A stretch of DNA of 64,000 bases from Stenotrophomonas maltophilia (GTDB lineage Bacteria > Pseudomonadota > Gammaproteobacteria > Xanthomonadales > Xanthomonadaceae), in assembly GCF_004920835.1 (NCBI RefSeq), contig NZ_QFHO01000004.1, forward strand, positions 124,001 through 188,000, written 5' to 3'. The notes below the pieces were generated by a model, which was not told the DNA's origin, did not search any database, and was given only the letters and a program-made list of their open reading frames with translations. Positions 27,375 to 36,503 of this stretch are shown piece by piece. The stretch's first letter is position 1. Each line of letters opens with the position of its first letter. The position numbers were made by a program, and so were the translations under genes.

Positions 27375-30300
27375 TCATGGGGCGACGAGGCTGGCGGAGT
27401 CGCCCTCCTGGCCGATCAGCACGGCGTTGGCCCAGTTGGCACAGACCTGGGCGGGTTGGCTGCCCTGCGCACCCAGCGTGCGCAGGCTCAGGGTGGAAAG
27501 GCCTCGGATATCCAGCTCCGGTTTGACCACGCCGGGAGCCTTCACCAGGCCACTGTCGTACAGCAGGCGGTTGTCACCCCAGACCTGGAACTGCAGGCCA
27601 CCGGCAGTGCGGCAGGCGTCGTCGATGCCGAGGTCGGCTCGCAGCAGGTGCCAGCCGCCCTGCAGGCGCAGGTCGATGCGGCTGTTGGCGCCGACACCCA
27701 GGCCACGGCGGAACTGCAGGCCGTTCATGCGCATGCCGGCGTCGCCACGGAACGATTGGTCGGTGCGCAGCTGGCTGGCCAGCGCGGCCGGCACCGGCAG
27801 CTCGGAGAGATAGCGCTGCCGGGCCGGTCGCTCCGGTTCCTGGTGTTCGAGGATGTGGAAGGTGGACAGCGCAATCGGGCCGACGTCGCGCGGTTGCAGC
27901 GCGTCGAAGGCACGCGCACTGCCCTGTGCAGCGGTCACCATCGGATCGGTGCTGGAGGCACCGTCACCTTCAGGGTTCTGCACGCTCAGCACACGGAAAC
28001 GCAGCAGGCGGCCGGCGTGGGCCGGGAAGTCGATGCGCTGCATGCCTTCCTTCAGCTGCAGGCGACCGCGGGCAATCGGTTCACCCCACTCGCCGTTGCT
28101 GTCGCCCAGGTACACCTCGTAGTCGCGCACCTGGCCGTGCTTCCAGTTCTTGTCGTTGCGCGGCGCGATGTCGATGCCATCGATCATCTTCCGTTCGCCG
28201 AAACCGATCACCCACTCATGGGCACCGGTGCGCACGGCCTGGTTGCGCACGCTGCGGAACCAGGTGGCCGGATCATCATCGAAGGCATTTTCCAGCGCAT
28301 GGCCGGGTTCTTCGGCCGGGCGGTTGACCACCAACAGGCTGTCGGCCGGCAGTTCGCGGCCCAGCACCGGTGCGGCCGGATAGGCATCGTCGGCGGTCGC
28401 TGCGGTGACGGCGAAGTCCAGCTGCAGCTGCAGCGGCTGGCGGATGTCCTGCGCCGCGGTGCGTACATGCAGGGTGCCGCGACGCTCCTTGGCATCGAAG
28501 TACCAACCCTCGCTGGCGCTGTTGAATGCGGTCGCGTCGGCCAGCGCCGGCAGCGCGCGGCCAGCGGCCTGCACCGCACGCGGCGCCTGTCGGCTGAGCA
28601 CGCGCAGGCCATAGCGGCGCTGTGCCAGCTGGCCGTTGTACTGGCCCTGTACCGCATCGATCTGCACCTGCACCGGGCCACTGCCCTGTGCCGGCGCCTG
28701 CACACGGATCCGCTGCGTGCTCGATTCGCCCTGCTGGTAGCGGCGGGTGTTGCCGTCATCTTCGTACAGCGTGTACTGCGAATCACCCTGCGGGTACAGG
28801 TCGAAGGTCACTTCATCGAGCGGTTTCTCGCCGTCGAACAGCATCGACGGGTACATCGGCAGGATCGCACCGGCACGCACGAACACCGGCAGGGTGGCCA
28901 GGTCCACCTGGCGGTCCAGCTGGCGGCCATCGGCGGCGGCCTGCACGCGGCGGCCATCCCAGTAGTCGATCCAGCCGCCGGCGGGCAGGTGGATGTCGCG
29001 GCGCCAGCCACGGCTGGCGGCCTGGCTGCGGTACACCGGTGCAACCAGCAGGTCGCGGCCGAGCAGGAACTGGTACTTGTAGGTTTCATCCTGCGCGTGC
29101 GGATCGTGCGGGTTGTCCCACATCAGGCCACGCACCGGCGGTGCACCGGTCTGCGCAGCCTCATGCACCAGCCCATACATGTACGGGGTCAGGCGCATCT
29201 TCAACTTCAGGTAATCGCGGTTGATGCTGCGGTAGGGCTCGTCGTACCACCACGGGTGCTTGCGCGCATTCGACGACCAGCCGCTCATGCCCATCAGCAC
29301 CGGGGTGAACGCCTTCCATTGCAGGTCGCGGGTGAAGGTCTCGGCGCTGCCGCCGAAGATCGCGTCCACATCGCCGCTGGCGTAGGCCATGCCGGACAGG
29401 CCCGAACCCACCAGGGTCGGCACATGCCAGCGGATGTAGTCCCAGCTGCTGCTCTGGTCGCCGGTCCACGCCACGGCATAGCGCTGGATGCCTGCCCAGC
29501 CCATTACCGTCCACAGGAACGGGCGCGAATCGGAATTGTCCAGGATGCCGTTGAACGCCTGGCGGTTGGCATCCATCGCGAACTGGTAGCCCTTGCCGGT
29601 CCAGGCCACGTCCAGTTTCTGCACGCGGCTGCCGGCCTTGCCTACTTCCCAGGCGATCTTGTCGACGCCGTTTTCGGTCCATAGGCCGGTGCGGAAACCG
29701 TACCCGGCCAGCCCCTTCACCGTCTCCGGCAACTGCTTGTAGCCGCAGCCATAGCCATCGTTGGGCAGGATCCAGCCGCCGGGCATGTCATTGGCGCGAT
29801 ACTGCTTGGCTACGCTGTCGATCACGTCGGGGGTGGTGCCGGTCGGGCCGTCGCTCCAGCCCTCGGGCACGGTGCCGGGCTTCTTGCTGTTGTCGCCGTC
29901 GTTGTAGCAATCGGCATCGCCGTAGGACAGCGCCCAGCGCGCGACCATGTTCGGGCGGCCGGTCAGCTGGGTGTAGCGCTCGATCAGCTTCGGCAGATCG
30001 GCGCCAACGAAGTAGTACGCATCGAAGCGGTCTTCGCGATGCAGCAGGGTGGCCTGGTCGCTCTGCCGCAGGTCGTAGCTGCCATCGCTCCACGTATTGC
30101 GCAGCATGCCCCAGCCACGGCTGCTCAGCAGCATCGGTGCCGGGCTGGGGCGGTCGCCCTCTTCCCAACCGCCGGAATAGGACACTTCCAGCTCGCGGCC
30201 CTTGAACTGGTAACGGCCGTTCTGCTGGCCGCCACCGTAATAGCCTTCATCGGCCTGCGAGGACAGCACCTGCACGCTCTGCGCCGCATCCAGATCCAGC

Positions 30301-30734
30301 GGTTGCAGTTCCTGCCAGAGCGCGGTGGGCTGACCGTTGTCCAGGCGCTCCAGGCGCAGGCGCAACGGCTGCCGCTGCACATGCAGCACCAGTGCATCGG
30401 TGCGCACGCGTATTTCCTGTGCGTCTTCTTCCAGCTGCGCCTGCACGTTCGCCTTGGGCTGCGGCAGTACGATCGGCGCCGCCTTGTCGCCAGCACCGGT
30501 CAGCTTGCCGTTGCGGCCGGCCTGCACGCGGATGATGTCGGTGGCCGGCAGTTCAATGCGGATGCGCGTGCCGTTGTCGGTCTGCAGGTCCCAGCCATTT
30601 ACACCGTCGGTGCTGGCACTGGCACTGACCGAGCGCAGGTTGCCGACCGGCTCGGCCCGGGCCGACATGGACGCCAGCATCAATGCCGGCAACAGGGCCA
30701 GCAGCAGCGGCGAGCGACGAACGCAGATTTCCAC
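27375..30734 (-). CDS. GH31-family alpha-N-acetylgalactosaminidase-like secreted enzyme with two carbohydrate-binding modules
   Basis: The protein has 1119 residues from GTG 30734, with GGGAG five bases upstream; a GTG 21 bases earlier is less well placed. A signal peptide (LLLALLPALMLASMSARA) predicts export. The GH31 barrel (about 190-650) has nucleophile motif KLDVAWTGKGYQFAMDAN (Asp375) and acid/base motif WTGDQSSSWDYIRW (Asp426). The LDVAW form is that of GH31 alpha-GalNAcases rather than alpha-glucosidases. An F5/8 type C domain (about 795-905) and an NPCBM domain (about 945-1105, containing RRGLGVGANSRIDL) follow. It leads the minus-strand arm; a promoter overlapped by operator-like repeats lies upstream. 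Confidence 0.85.
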   Translation of the reverse strand: MEICVRRSPLLLALLPALMLASMSARAEPVGNLRSVSASASTDGVNGWDLQTDNGTRIRIELPATDIIRVQAGRNGKLTGAGDKAAPIVLPQPKANVQAQLEEDAQEIRVRTDALVLHVQRQPLRLRLERLDNGQPTALWQELQPLDLDAAQSVQVLSSQADEGYYGGGQQNGRYQFKGRELEVSYSGGWEEGDRPSPAPMLLSSRGWGMLRNTWSDGSYDLRQSDQATLLHREDRFDAYYFVGADLPKLIERYTQLTGRPNMVARWALSYGDADCYNDGDNSKKPGTVPEGWSDGPTGTTPDVIDSVAKQYRANDMPGGWILPNDGYGCGYKQLPETVKGLAGYGFRTGLWTENGVDKIAWEVGKAGSRVQKLDVAWTGKGYQFAMDANRQAFNGILDNSDSRPFLWTVMGWAGIQRYAVAWTGDQSSSWDYIRWHVPTLVGSGLSGMAYASGDVDAIFGGSAETFTRDLQWKAFTPVLMGMSGWSSNARKHPWWYDEPYRSINRDYLKLKMRLTPYMYGLVHEAAQTGAPPVRGLMWDNPHDPHAQDETYKYQFLLGRDLLVAPVYRSQAASRGWRRDIHLPAGGWIDYWDGRRVQAAADGRQLDRQVDLATLPVFVRAGAILPMYPSMLFDGEKPLDEVTFDLYPQGDSQYTLYEDDGNTRRYQQGESSTQRIRVQAPAQGSGPVQVQIDAVQGQYNGQLAQRRYGLRVLSRQAPRAVQAAGRALPALADATAFNSASEGWYFDAKERRGTLHVRTAAQDIRQPLQLQLDFAVTAATADDAYPAAPVLGRELPADSLLVVNRPAEEPGHALENAFDDDPATWFRSVRNQAVRTGAHEWVIGFGERKMIDGIDIAPRNDKNWKHGQVRDYEVYLGDSNGEWGEPIARGRLQLKEGMQRIDFPAHAGRLLRFRVLSVQNPEGDGASSTDPMVTAAQGSARAFDALQPRDVGPIALSTFHILEHQEPERPARQRYLSELPVPAALASQLRTDQSFRGDAGMRMNGLQFRRGLGVGANSRIDLRLQGGWHLLRADLGIDDACRTAGGLQFQVWGDNRLLYDSGLVKAPGVVKPELDIRGLSTLSLRTLGAQGSQPAQVCANWANAVLIGQEGDSASLVAP

Positions 30735-30781
30735 ACGGACTCCCAACCCGTTCACCGGGCGTTTCGAAAGCGGTTGGGCCG

Positions 30782-30811
30782 ACTCTAGGGCAGCGATTCG
30801 AAAGATGTCAA
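30782..30811 (-). promoter_or_regulatory. Sigma-70-like promoter for the GH31/receptor/GH109 arm
   Basis: On the minus strand TTGACA (30811-30806), an 18-base spacer and TAGAGT (30787-30782) precede the GTG start by 47 bases. The spacer contains TTTCGAA, so a repressor bound there would block polymerase. Confidence 0.5.
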
Positions 30812-31001
30812 CAAATTGAAAGGAAAAAGGAAGATATATTTAGATGAAACGAAAGTTGTTGCGGTGCAATACTTTGTGTAACCGCTTGCATTCGCCTGTT
30901 AAGCATTGTGCGATACGGCATCCGGCGGTTTCTTTCGTTTCCAGAGTCATGCCGCACGAGGAAAGTCATCACCGCTATATCTTTCTTTTTACTTTCGGTA
31001 T

Positions 31002-31007
31002 TTGACA
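31002..31007 (+). promoter_or_regulatory. Candidate -35 box for the aga operon
   Basis: TTGACA is followed at once by TTTCGAAAG, mirroring the minus-strand promoter. The -10 (near GATGGT at 31025) is poor, and the gene starts 48 bases after the box, so the promoter assignment is tentative. Confidence 0.35.
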
Positions 31008-31055
31008 TTTCGAAAGAAAACGAAGATGGTGCGCTGGACCAACTGGAACCTCTGA

Positions 31056-32210
31056 ATGGACGTCACCCTGCTTTCCGATGTGTCCGCCTGGCAGCGCCTT
31101 GGCGGAGCCGATACCGCTACCGAAATCGCCCAGCAGCCTGCGCTGTGGGAAGCCCTCGCACAGGACCTGTCGCGTGCCCGCGACCGCCTGCAGGCCTTCC
31201 TTGGCGACAGCCTCAACGATCCCAACCAGCGCGTGCTGTTCACCGGCGCCGGCAGCTCAGGCTTCATCGCCGAAATGGTGGCCGATGCGATAAATGCGCA
31301 ATGGCCGGCCGAGGTGCGCGTGGTGCACACCACCAGCCTGCTGACCCACCCGGCGCTGTACCTGCAGCGCGACCGCCCGACCCTGCTGGTCTCGTTCGGC
31401 CGCAGCGGCTCCAGCCCGGAGAGCGTGGCAGCGGTGGACCGCGTGCGTAGCGACGTGGATGACGCGCGCTTCCTCGACATCACCTGCAACGCCGATGGCG
31501 AACTGGCCCGTCGTGGCGCCGGCCGTGCCGATACCTGCACCCTGCTGATGCCGTCGGCCAGCTGCGACCGTGCCTTCGCCATGACCAGCAGCCTGACCTG
31601 CATGCTGCTGGCCGCGCTGACCGTGTTTGATCGTTCGCCGTGGGATGCGCGTATCGCGCGTCTGAAACAGATTGCCGCGCTGGCCCGCGAAGGCCAGGCA
31701 CAGTGGGATGCACCGGTGGCGGCGCTGGCGCAGCGCCCGTTCAACCGCATCATCTACCTCGGCAGCGGCCCGCTGGAAGCGCTGGCACGCGAGTGCGCGC
31801 TGAAGGTGCTGGAACTGACCGCCGGCCGCGTGCTGGCGCTGGCCAACACGCCGCTGGGCTTCCGTCATGGACCGAAGTCGACGCTGGATGGCAACACCCT
31901 GGTGGTGGTGCTGCGCAGCGTGCAGCCGCTGGCGCGCCGCTACGAACAGGACCTGCTGGAAGAACTGCGCCGCGATGGCGTGGCCGGCCAGGTACTGGCA
32001 ATCGGCCCGCATTCGGATATCGGCGCCGATGACGAATACACCCTTACCGTACCGGCACTGGATGATCCGTGGCTGGCGCCGGTGTGGCTGGGCTTTGCGC
32101 AGCTGTTCGCGCTGCAGCGCTCGGCTGCGCTCGGGCTGACCCCCGACAATCCGTTCCCGGACGGCACCGTCAACCGCGTCGTCAAGGGCGTCACCATCCA
32201 CCATGGCTGA
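31056..32210 (+). CDS. agaS: AgaS, galactosamine-6-phosphate deaminase/isomerase (SIS domain)
   Basis: The protein has 384 residues. Family role: AgaS converts galactosamine-6-phosphate to tagatose-6-phosphate and ammonia. Two SIS domains are visible: VLFTGAGSSGFIAEMVADAI with LLVSFGRSGSSPESVAAVD, and IIYLGSGPLEALARECALKVLELTAGR with HGPKSTLDGNTLVVVL. NTPLGFRHGPKS matches the AgaS/GlmS-like active region. It is the first gene of the plus-strand operon and overlaps agaK by eight bases. Confidence 0.9.
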   Translation: MDVTLLSDVSAWQRLGGADTATEIAQQPALWEALAQDLSRARDRLQAFLGDSLNDPNQRVLFTGAGSSGFIAEMVADAINAQWPAEVRVVHTTSLLTHPALYLQRDRPTLLVSFGRSGSSPESVAAVDRVRSDVDDARFLDITCNADGELARRGAGRADTCTLLMPSASCDRAFAMTSSLTCMLLAALTVFDRSPWDARIARLKQIAALAREGQAQWDAPVAALAQRPFNRIIYLGSGPLEALARECALKVLELTAGRVLALANTPLGFRHGPKSTLDGNTLVVVLRSVQPLARRYEQDLLEELRRDGVAGQVLAIGPHSDIGADDEYTLTVPALDDPWLAPVWLGFAQLFALQRSAALGLTPDNPFPDGTVNRVVKGVTIHHG

Positions 32211-33141
32211 GCTGATCGCCCACGCCTGCTACGGCATCGACATTGGCGGCACCAAGATCGAACTGGTGGCGTGCGATGCGGCGATGCAGGTCACCTGGCG
32301 CCGCCGCGTGGCCACCCCGCAGGGTGACTACGACGGTTTCCTGCAGGCGGTGGTGGAACTGGTGGTCGAGGCCGATGCGGCGCTGGGCCGCAGTGACGCG
32401 GCCATCGGCATTGCGCTGCCCGGCGTGCGCGACCGCCGCAGCGGCCGCCAGCTCAGCGCGAACGTTCCCGCGCTGACCGGCCACAGCGTGGCGGCTGATC
32501 TGCAGGCACGCCTGCAGCGCCCGCTGCATTTCGGCAACGACCTGCAGTGTTTTGCGCTGTCAGAGGCGCATGGTGGCGCCGCCGATGGCTACCCCAGCAT
32601 GTTCGGCGCCATCCTCGGCACCGGTGCCGGTGGCGGCTTCTGCCTGCAGGGCCGCCTGTTGTCCGGCTTCAACGGCCTGGCCGGCGAATGGGGCCACTGG
32701 AGCGTGCCGGGCCACCTGCTGCAGCGCCACGGCCTGCCGCTGATCGACTGCGCCTGCGGCCTGCAGGGCTGCGTGGAGCGCTACGTGTCCGGTAGTGGCG
32801 TGGCAATGATCGAACGCCACCTCGGTGGCAGCGCCGCCGACGCCAGCGCAGTGATCGCACTGGCCGAAGCCGGCGATGCCCGCGCACGCAAGGCGCTGGA
32901 CATCCATCGCGACCTGCTCGGCCACAGCCTGGCCGCGCTGGTGCTGGCGCTGGACCCGCACGTGATCGTGCTCGGCGGTGGTCTTTCGCAGTATGCGCCG
33001 CTGTACCAGCAGTTGCCTGCGGCCATCGCCGCGCATCTGTTCAACGGCGTGCAGGTACCGCCCATCGTGCCGCCACGCTTCGGCGATGCCGGTGGCGCAC
33101 GTGGTGCTGCCCTGCTCGCCTGCCAACCCTCGTTTTCCTGA
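32203..33141 (+). CDS. agaK: ROK-family sugar kinase, probable N-acetylgalactosamine kinase
   Basis: The protein has 312 residues. It has the ROK phosphate-binding start YGIDIGGTKIELVACD, the catalytic FGNDLQCFAL (Asp), GTGAGGGF and the ROK zinc/signature region GEWGHWSVPG...CACGLQGCVERYVSG. Context with agaS and a deacetylase implies GalNAc phosphorylation to GalNAc-6-P, replacing the PTS of enterobacteria. Specificity cannot be proven from sequence; GlcNAc kinase is the alternative. Confidence 0.87.
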   Translation: MAELIAHACYGIDIGGTKIELVACDAAMQVTWRRRVATPQGDYDGFLQAVVELVVEADAALGRSDAAIGIALPGVRDRRSGRQLSANVPALTGHSVAADLQARLQRPLHFGNDLQCFALSEAHGGAADGYPSMFGAILGTGAGGGFCLQGRLLSGFNGLAGEWGHWSVPGHLLQRHGLPLIDCACGLQGCVERYVSGSGVAMIERHLGGSAADASAVIALAEAGDARARKALDIHRDLLGHSLAALVLALDPHVIVLGGGLSQYAPLYQQLPAAIAAHLFNGVQVPPIVPPRFGDAGGARGAALLACQPSFS

Positions 33142-33157
33142 TGTCCGGAGCTTGACC

Positions 33158-34492
33158 ATGTCCCCGTTGCAGACCCTGCTTGCTTCCCACCGCGCCGGCC
33201 ATAACGTCGGCCTGTACAGCGTCTGCTGCAGCAACGAGCAGGTGCTGCGCGCGGCCATGCACGTGGCGCTGGCGCATGGCACCGTGCTGCTGATCGAGGC
33301 CACCTCCAACCAGGTCGACCAGTTCGGCGGCTACACCGGCATGACCCCGCCGCAGTACCGCGATTACGTCGGCACGCTGGCCGATGAAGAAGGCTTCCCG
33401 CGCGAACGGCTGATCCTAGGCGGCGACCACCTTGGTCCGAACGCCTGGCAGAAGCGCCCGGCCGCCGAAGCGATGACCCACGCGCGCGCGCTGATCGAAG
33501 CCTACGTCGCCGCCGGTTTCCACAAGATCCACCTGGACTGCAGCATGTCCTGCGCCGATGACCCGGTGCCGCTGCCCGATGCCATCGTCGCCGCGCGTTC
33601 GGCCGAGCTGGCCGAGATCGCCGAACGCACCGCCGCCGAACACAGCCTGCCGCCGCCGGTCTACGTGATCGGTACCGAAGTGCCGATTCCCGGTGGCGAA
33701 GCCTCGCTGGCCGAAGGCCTGCAGGTCACCACGCCGGCCGCCGCCGCGCAGACCCTGGCCATCCACCAGCAGGCGTTCGACACGCCGCAGCTGCGCGATG
33801 CGTGGCAGCGCGTGATCGCGATGGTGGTGCAGCCGGGCGTGGACTTCGACCACAGCAGCGTGCACGAGTACGACGCGGCCGCCGCCAGCACGCTGGCTGA
33901 TTTCCTGGAACAGCAACCGCGCATCGTGTTCGAGGCGCACTCCACCGATTACCAGCGCGAGAGTGGCCTGCACGCGCTGGTGCGCGACCACTTCGCCATC
34001 CTAAAGGTCGGCCCGGCGGCGACCTTCGCCTACCGCGAAGCGCTGTTCGCGCTGGCCGCGATCGAAGCCGAGCTGCTGCCGGCCGCGCAGTGCTCGCGCC
34101 TGCCGCAGGTACTGGACGAGGTGATGCTGGCGCAGCCGAAATACTGGCAGTCCTACTACCAGGGCGATGACGCCGCGCTGCGCCTGCTGCGCAGCTATTC
34201 CTTCAGCGACCGCTGTCGCTACTACTGGGGCGAGCCGGCGCTGCTACAAGCGGTGCAGACCCTGTTCGCCAACCTGGAGCAGCACGCGCCGCCGCTGGTG
34301 CTGCTCAGCCAGTACCTGCCGGAGCAGTACCGCGCCGTGCGCGAGGGAACCCTGGCCAACACGCCCACCGCGCTGGTGCAGCACCGTATCGGCCTGTGCC
34401 TGGGCGAATACGCCCGCGCCTGCAGCGCCAACCAGGCCGGTACCCGCGAGCAGAACGCAGGTTCGGCTGCCGCCGTTCTTGCGAACGGCTAA
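33158..34492 (+). CDS. agaZ: GatZ/KbaZ/AgaZ-family tagatose-bisphosphate aldolase-associated protein
   Basis: The protein has 444 residues from ATG 33158, with GGAG seven bases upstream. Family blocks: GLYSVCCSNEQVLRAAM, LLIEATSNQVDQFGGYTGM, LILGGDHLGPNAWQ, HKIHLDCSMSCADDP, VYVIGTEVPIPGGE, FEAHSTDYQ and HFAILKVGPAATFAYREALF. In enterobacteria this subunit stabilises class II aldolase GatY/KbaY. No GatY/KbaY or tagatose-6-P kinase gene is present in this locus, so its exact job here is open. Old annotations as tagatose-6-P kinase exist for the family. Confidence 0.9.
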   Translation: MSPLQTLLASHRAGHNVGLYSVCCSNEQVLRAAMHVALAHGTVLLIEATSNQVDQFGGYTGMTPPQYRDYVGTLADEEGFPRERLILGGDHLGPNAWQKRPAAEAMTHARALIEAYVAAGFHKIHLDCSMSCADDPVPLPDAIVAARSAELAEIAERTAAEHSLPPPVYVIGTEVPIPGGEASLAEGLQVTTPAAAAQTLAIHQQAFDTPQLRDAWQRVIAMVVQPGVDFDHSSVHEYDAAAASTLADFLEQQPRIVFEAHSTDYQRESGLHALVRDHFAILKVGPAATFAYREALFALAAIEAELLPAAQCSRLPQVLDEVMLAQPKYWQSYYQGDDAALRLLRSYSFSDRCRYYWGEPALLQAVQTLFANLEQHAPPLVLLSQYLPEQYRAVREGTLANTPTALVQHRIGLCLGEYARACSANQAGTREQNAGSAAAVLANG

Positions 34493-34519
34493 TCTCTACC
34501 TTTTCCCGCGAAACCGAGA

Positions 34520-35302
34520 ATGGCCATGCGCAACACCCGCTCCCGCCGGCAACAGATCCTGCAACTGCTGATCGAGCACGGCTCGGTGCAGGTGGCCGAT
34601 CTGGTCGAGCGCTTTGGCGTGTCGGCGGTGACCATCCGTGCCGACCTGACCCACTTCGAGTCGCAGGGCCTGGCCAACCGCACCCACGGCGGTGCCACCC
34701 TGGTGCGCACGCCGCCGCAGGAACAGGACATCCACGAGAAGGACGCGCTGAACCTGCCGCTGAAGGAATCGATCGGTGCGCGCGCCGCGCGCCTGGTGCA
34801 GCCCGGCGACAACATCATCATCGACTCCGGCTCGACAACGATGACCCTGGCCCGCCACCTGCGCGCGCATCGCGATGTAACGGTGATGACCAACGGCCTG
34901 AACATCGCTTGGGAACTGGCCAATGCGGCGGGCATTACCGTACTGCTGACCGGTGGTCTGCTGCGCCAGCAGTCGCTGTCGCTGCAGGGCAGCCAGGCCG
35001 AAGCCAGCCTCAACTCCTACAGTTTCGACACCCTGTTCCTGGGCGTGGATGGCCTGGACCTGCAGTTCGGTCTGACCACCCACGACGAGGCCGAAGCCCG
35101 CCTCAACCACCGCATGGTCGAGCGCGCACGCCGCATCGTGGTGCTGACCGACGCCTCCAAGTTCGGCCGCGTCAGCCTGCACCGCATCGCCCTCCTGGAT
35201 CAGATCCACGCCATCATCACCGACGCCGGCATCGACGATGCGACCCGTGAGGGGCTGCAGCGGCTGGGCATCGAAGTGATCATCGCCGAGCCCACCGCAT
35301 GA
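34520..35302 (+). CDS. agaR: DeoR-family transcriptional repressor, AgaR-like
   Basis: The protein has 260 residues; ATG 34526 is an alternative start. An N-terminal winged helix (RRQQILQLLIEHGSVQVADLVERFGVSAVTIRADL) is followed by the DeoR sugar-phosphate sensor domain: IIDSGSTTMTLARHL, VMTNGLNIAWELAN, LTGGLLRQQSLSLQG, FLGVDGLD and VVLTDASKFGR. It probably responds to a galactosamine phosphate and binds the TTTCGAAAG repeats upstream of agaS. It lies within the operon and overlaps the deacetylase gene as ATGA. Confidence 0.9.
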   Translation: MAMRNTRSRRQQILQLLIEHGSVQVADLVERFGVSAVTIRADLTHFESQGLANRTHGGATLVRTPPQEQDIHEKDALNLPLKESIGARAARLVQPGDNIIIDSGSTTMTLARHLRAHRDVTVMTNGLNIAWELANAAGITVLLTGGLLRQQSLSLQGSQAEASLNSYSFDTLFLGVDGLDLQFGLTTHDEAEARLNHRMVERARRIVVLTDASKFGRVSLHRIALLDQIHAIITDAGIDDATREGLQRLGIEVIIAEPTA

Positions 35303-36414
35303 CCGACACCCGCACCCTGCATGGCCGCATCCTCACCCCGCTGGGCTGGCGACGCGGCTACGTCCACTTCGATTCGCAGGTGCGCCAGCTGCAGGTGGAC
35401 GACCACAGCGGTGCCGATGATCTGCAGCTGCCGGTGATCCTGCCCGGCTTCATCGACCTGCATGTGCATGGCGCCGCCGGCGTGGACCTGATGCAGGGCG
35501 GCGACGTGGCGCGCACCATCGCCCGCACCCATCTGCGCTTCGGTACCACCACGCTGCTGGCGACCACCATGACCGCCGGGCTGGACGAGATCGAGCACGC
35601 ACTGCAGGGTGTGGCCGCCACCATGGCAGCGCCCGACGCCGAAGCCGCCTGCATTGCCGGCGTGCATCTGGAAGGTCCGTTCATCAGCCCGCAGCGTCTT
35701 GGCGCGCAGCCGAACCGCACGATCGAGGCGACGCTGGCACTGGTGCAGCAGCTGCATGCGCTGGCACCGATCCGGGTGATGACGCTGGCTCCGGAGATCG
35801 GCGAGCACACCGCGTTGATTCCCGCGCTTTCGGCAATGGGCATCCGCGTGCAGCTTGGTCACAGTGCTGGCACCTACGAGGAAGGCGTGGCCGCGCTGCA
35901 GGCCGGTGCATCCGGTTTCACCCATCTGTTCAACGGCATGACCGGCGTCGATCACTATCGCCCGGGCATTGCGGCGGCGGCACTGGCACATGCGCAGTAC
36001 GCCGAGATCATTCCCGACCTGCAGCACATCCACCCCGGCGTAATCCGCTTGGCCGCGCGCGCGATTCCGCGCCTGTACGCGGTGACCGACGCCACCGCCG
36101 CCACCGGCATGCCCGATGGCGAGTACGCCCTGGGCGAACAGCGCGTGCACAAGTGCGGCGGCTGCGTGCGCCTGGCCACCGGTTCGCTGGCCGGCAGCGC
36201 ACTGACCATGGACCAGGCGCTGCGCAATCTGGTGCAAGTGGGCCTGGACCTGGCCGACGCCTCGCAGCGTGTTTCCACGTTCCCCGCCGCGTATCTCGGC
36301 CTGGACGATCGCGGCCGCATCGCGCCCGACGCCCGCGCCGACCTGGTGGTGCTGGACGCCGAGCTGCGCCTGCAGCAGGTGGTGGTGGGCGGACGCGTGG
36401 TCGATTTGAACTGA
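35299..36414 (+). CDS. agaA: N-acetylgalactosamine-6-phosphate deacetylase (NagA/AgaA family)
   Basis: The protein has 371 residues, amidohydrolase fold. It would release acetate from GalNAc-6-P to give galactosamine-6-P for AgaS. Visible motifs are GFIDLHVHGAAGVDLM (metal HxH), GVHLEGPFISPQRLGAQ (metal Glu), IRVQLGHSAGTYEEG, GFTHLFNGMTGVDHYRPG and YAVTDATAATGMPDG (catalytic Asp). GSLAGSALTMDQALRNLV near the C-terminus is typical of NagA. Start overlaps the agaR stop. Confidence 0.9.
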   Translation: MTDTRTLHGRILTPLGWRRGYVHFDSQVRQLQVDDHSGADDLQLPVILPGFIDLHVHGAAGVDLMQGGDVARTIARTHLRFGTTTLLATTMTAGLDEIEHALQGVAATMAAPDAEAACIAGVHLEGPFISPQRLGAQPNRTIEATLALVQQLHALAPIRVMTLAPEIGEHTALIPALSAMGIRVQLGHSAGTYEEGVAALQAGASGFTHLFNGMTGVDHYRPGIAAAALAHAQYAEIIPDLQHIHPGVIRLAARAIPRLYAVTDATAATGMPDGEYALGEQRVHKCGGCVRLATGSLAGSALTMDQALRNLVQVGLDLADASQRVSTFPAAYLGLDDRGRIAPDARADLVVLDAELRLQQVVVGGRVVDLN

Positions 36415-36503
36415 CACAGGCCATGCGGCCCGGATGCCGCACACAAGGCGCGCAAGCGCATTGCATCAGCCACGCACCATCCCGTTAGTCCAGGAACGAG
36501 TCG

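Larger units (their letters stand above)
30762..31025. promoter_or_regulatory. Divergent GalNAc control region with repeated TTTCGAAAG-type motifs
   Basis: The 320-bp divergent gap is AT-rich and contains TTTCGAAAG at 30762-30770, TTCGAAAG at 30797-30804, GAAACGAAAG at 30846-30855, TTTCTTTCGTTTCC at 30929-30942, CTTTCTTTTTACTTTCGG at 30981-30998 and ATTTCGAAAGAAAACGAAG at 31007-31025. E. coli AgaR sites are rich in TTTCRTTT-like repeats, and an AgaR-like DeoR gene lies in the operon. Two motif copies sit directly behind TTGACA boxes pointing in opposite directions. Confidence 0.65.
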
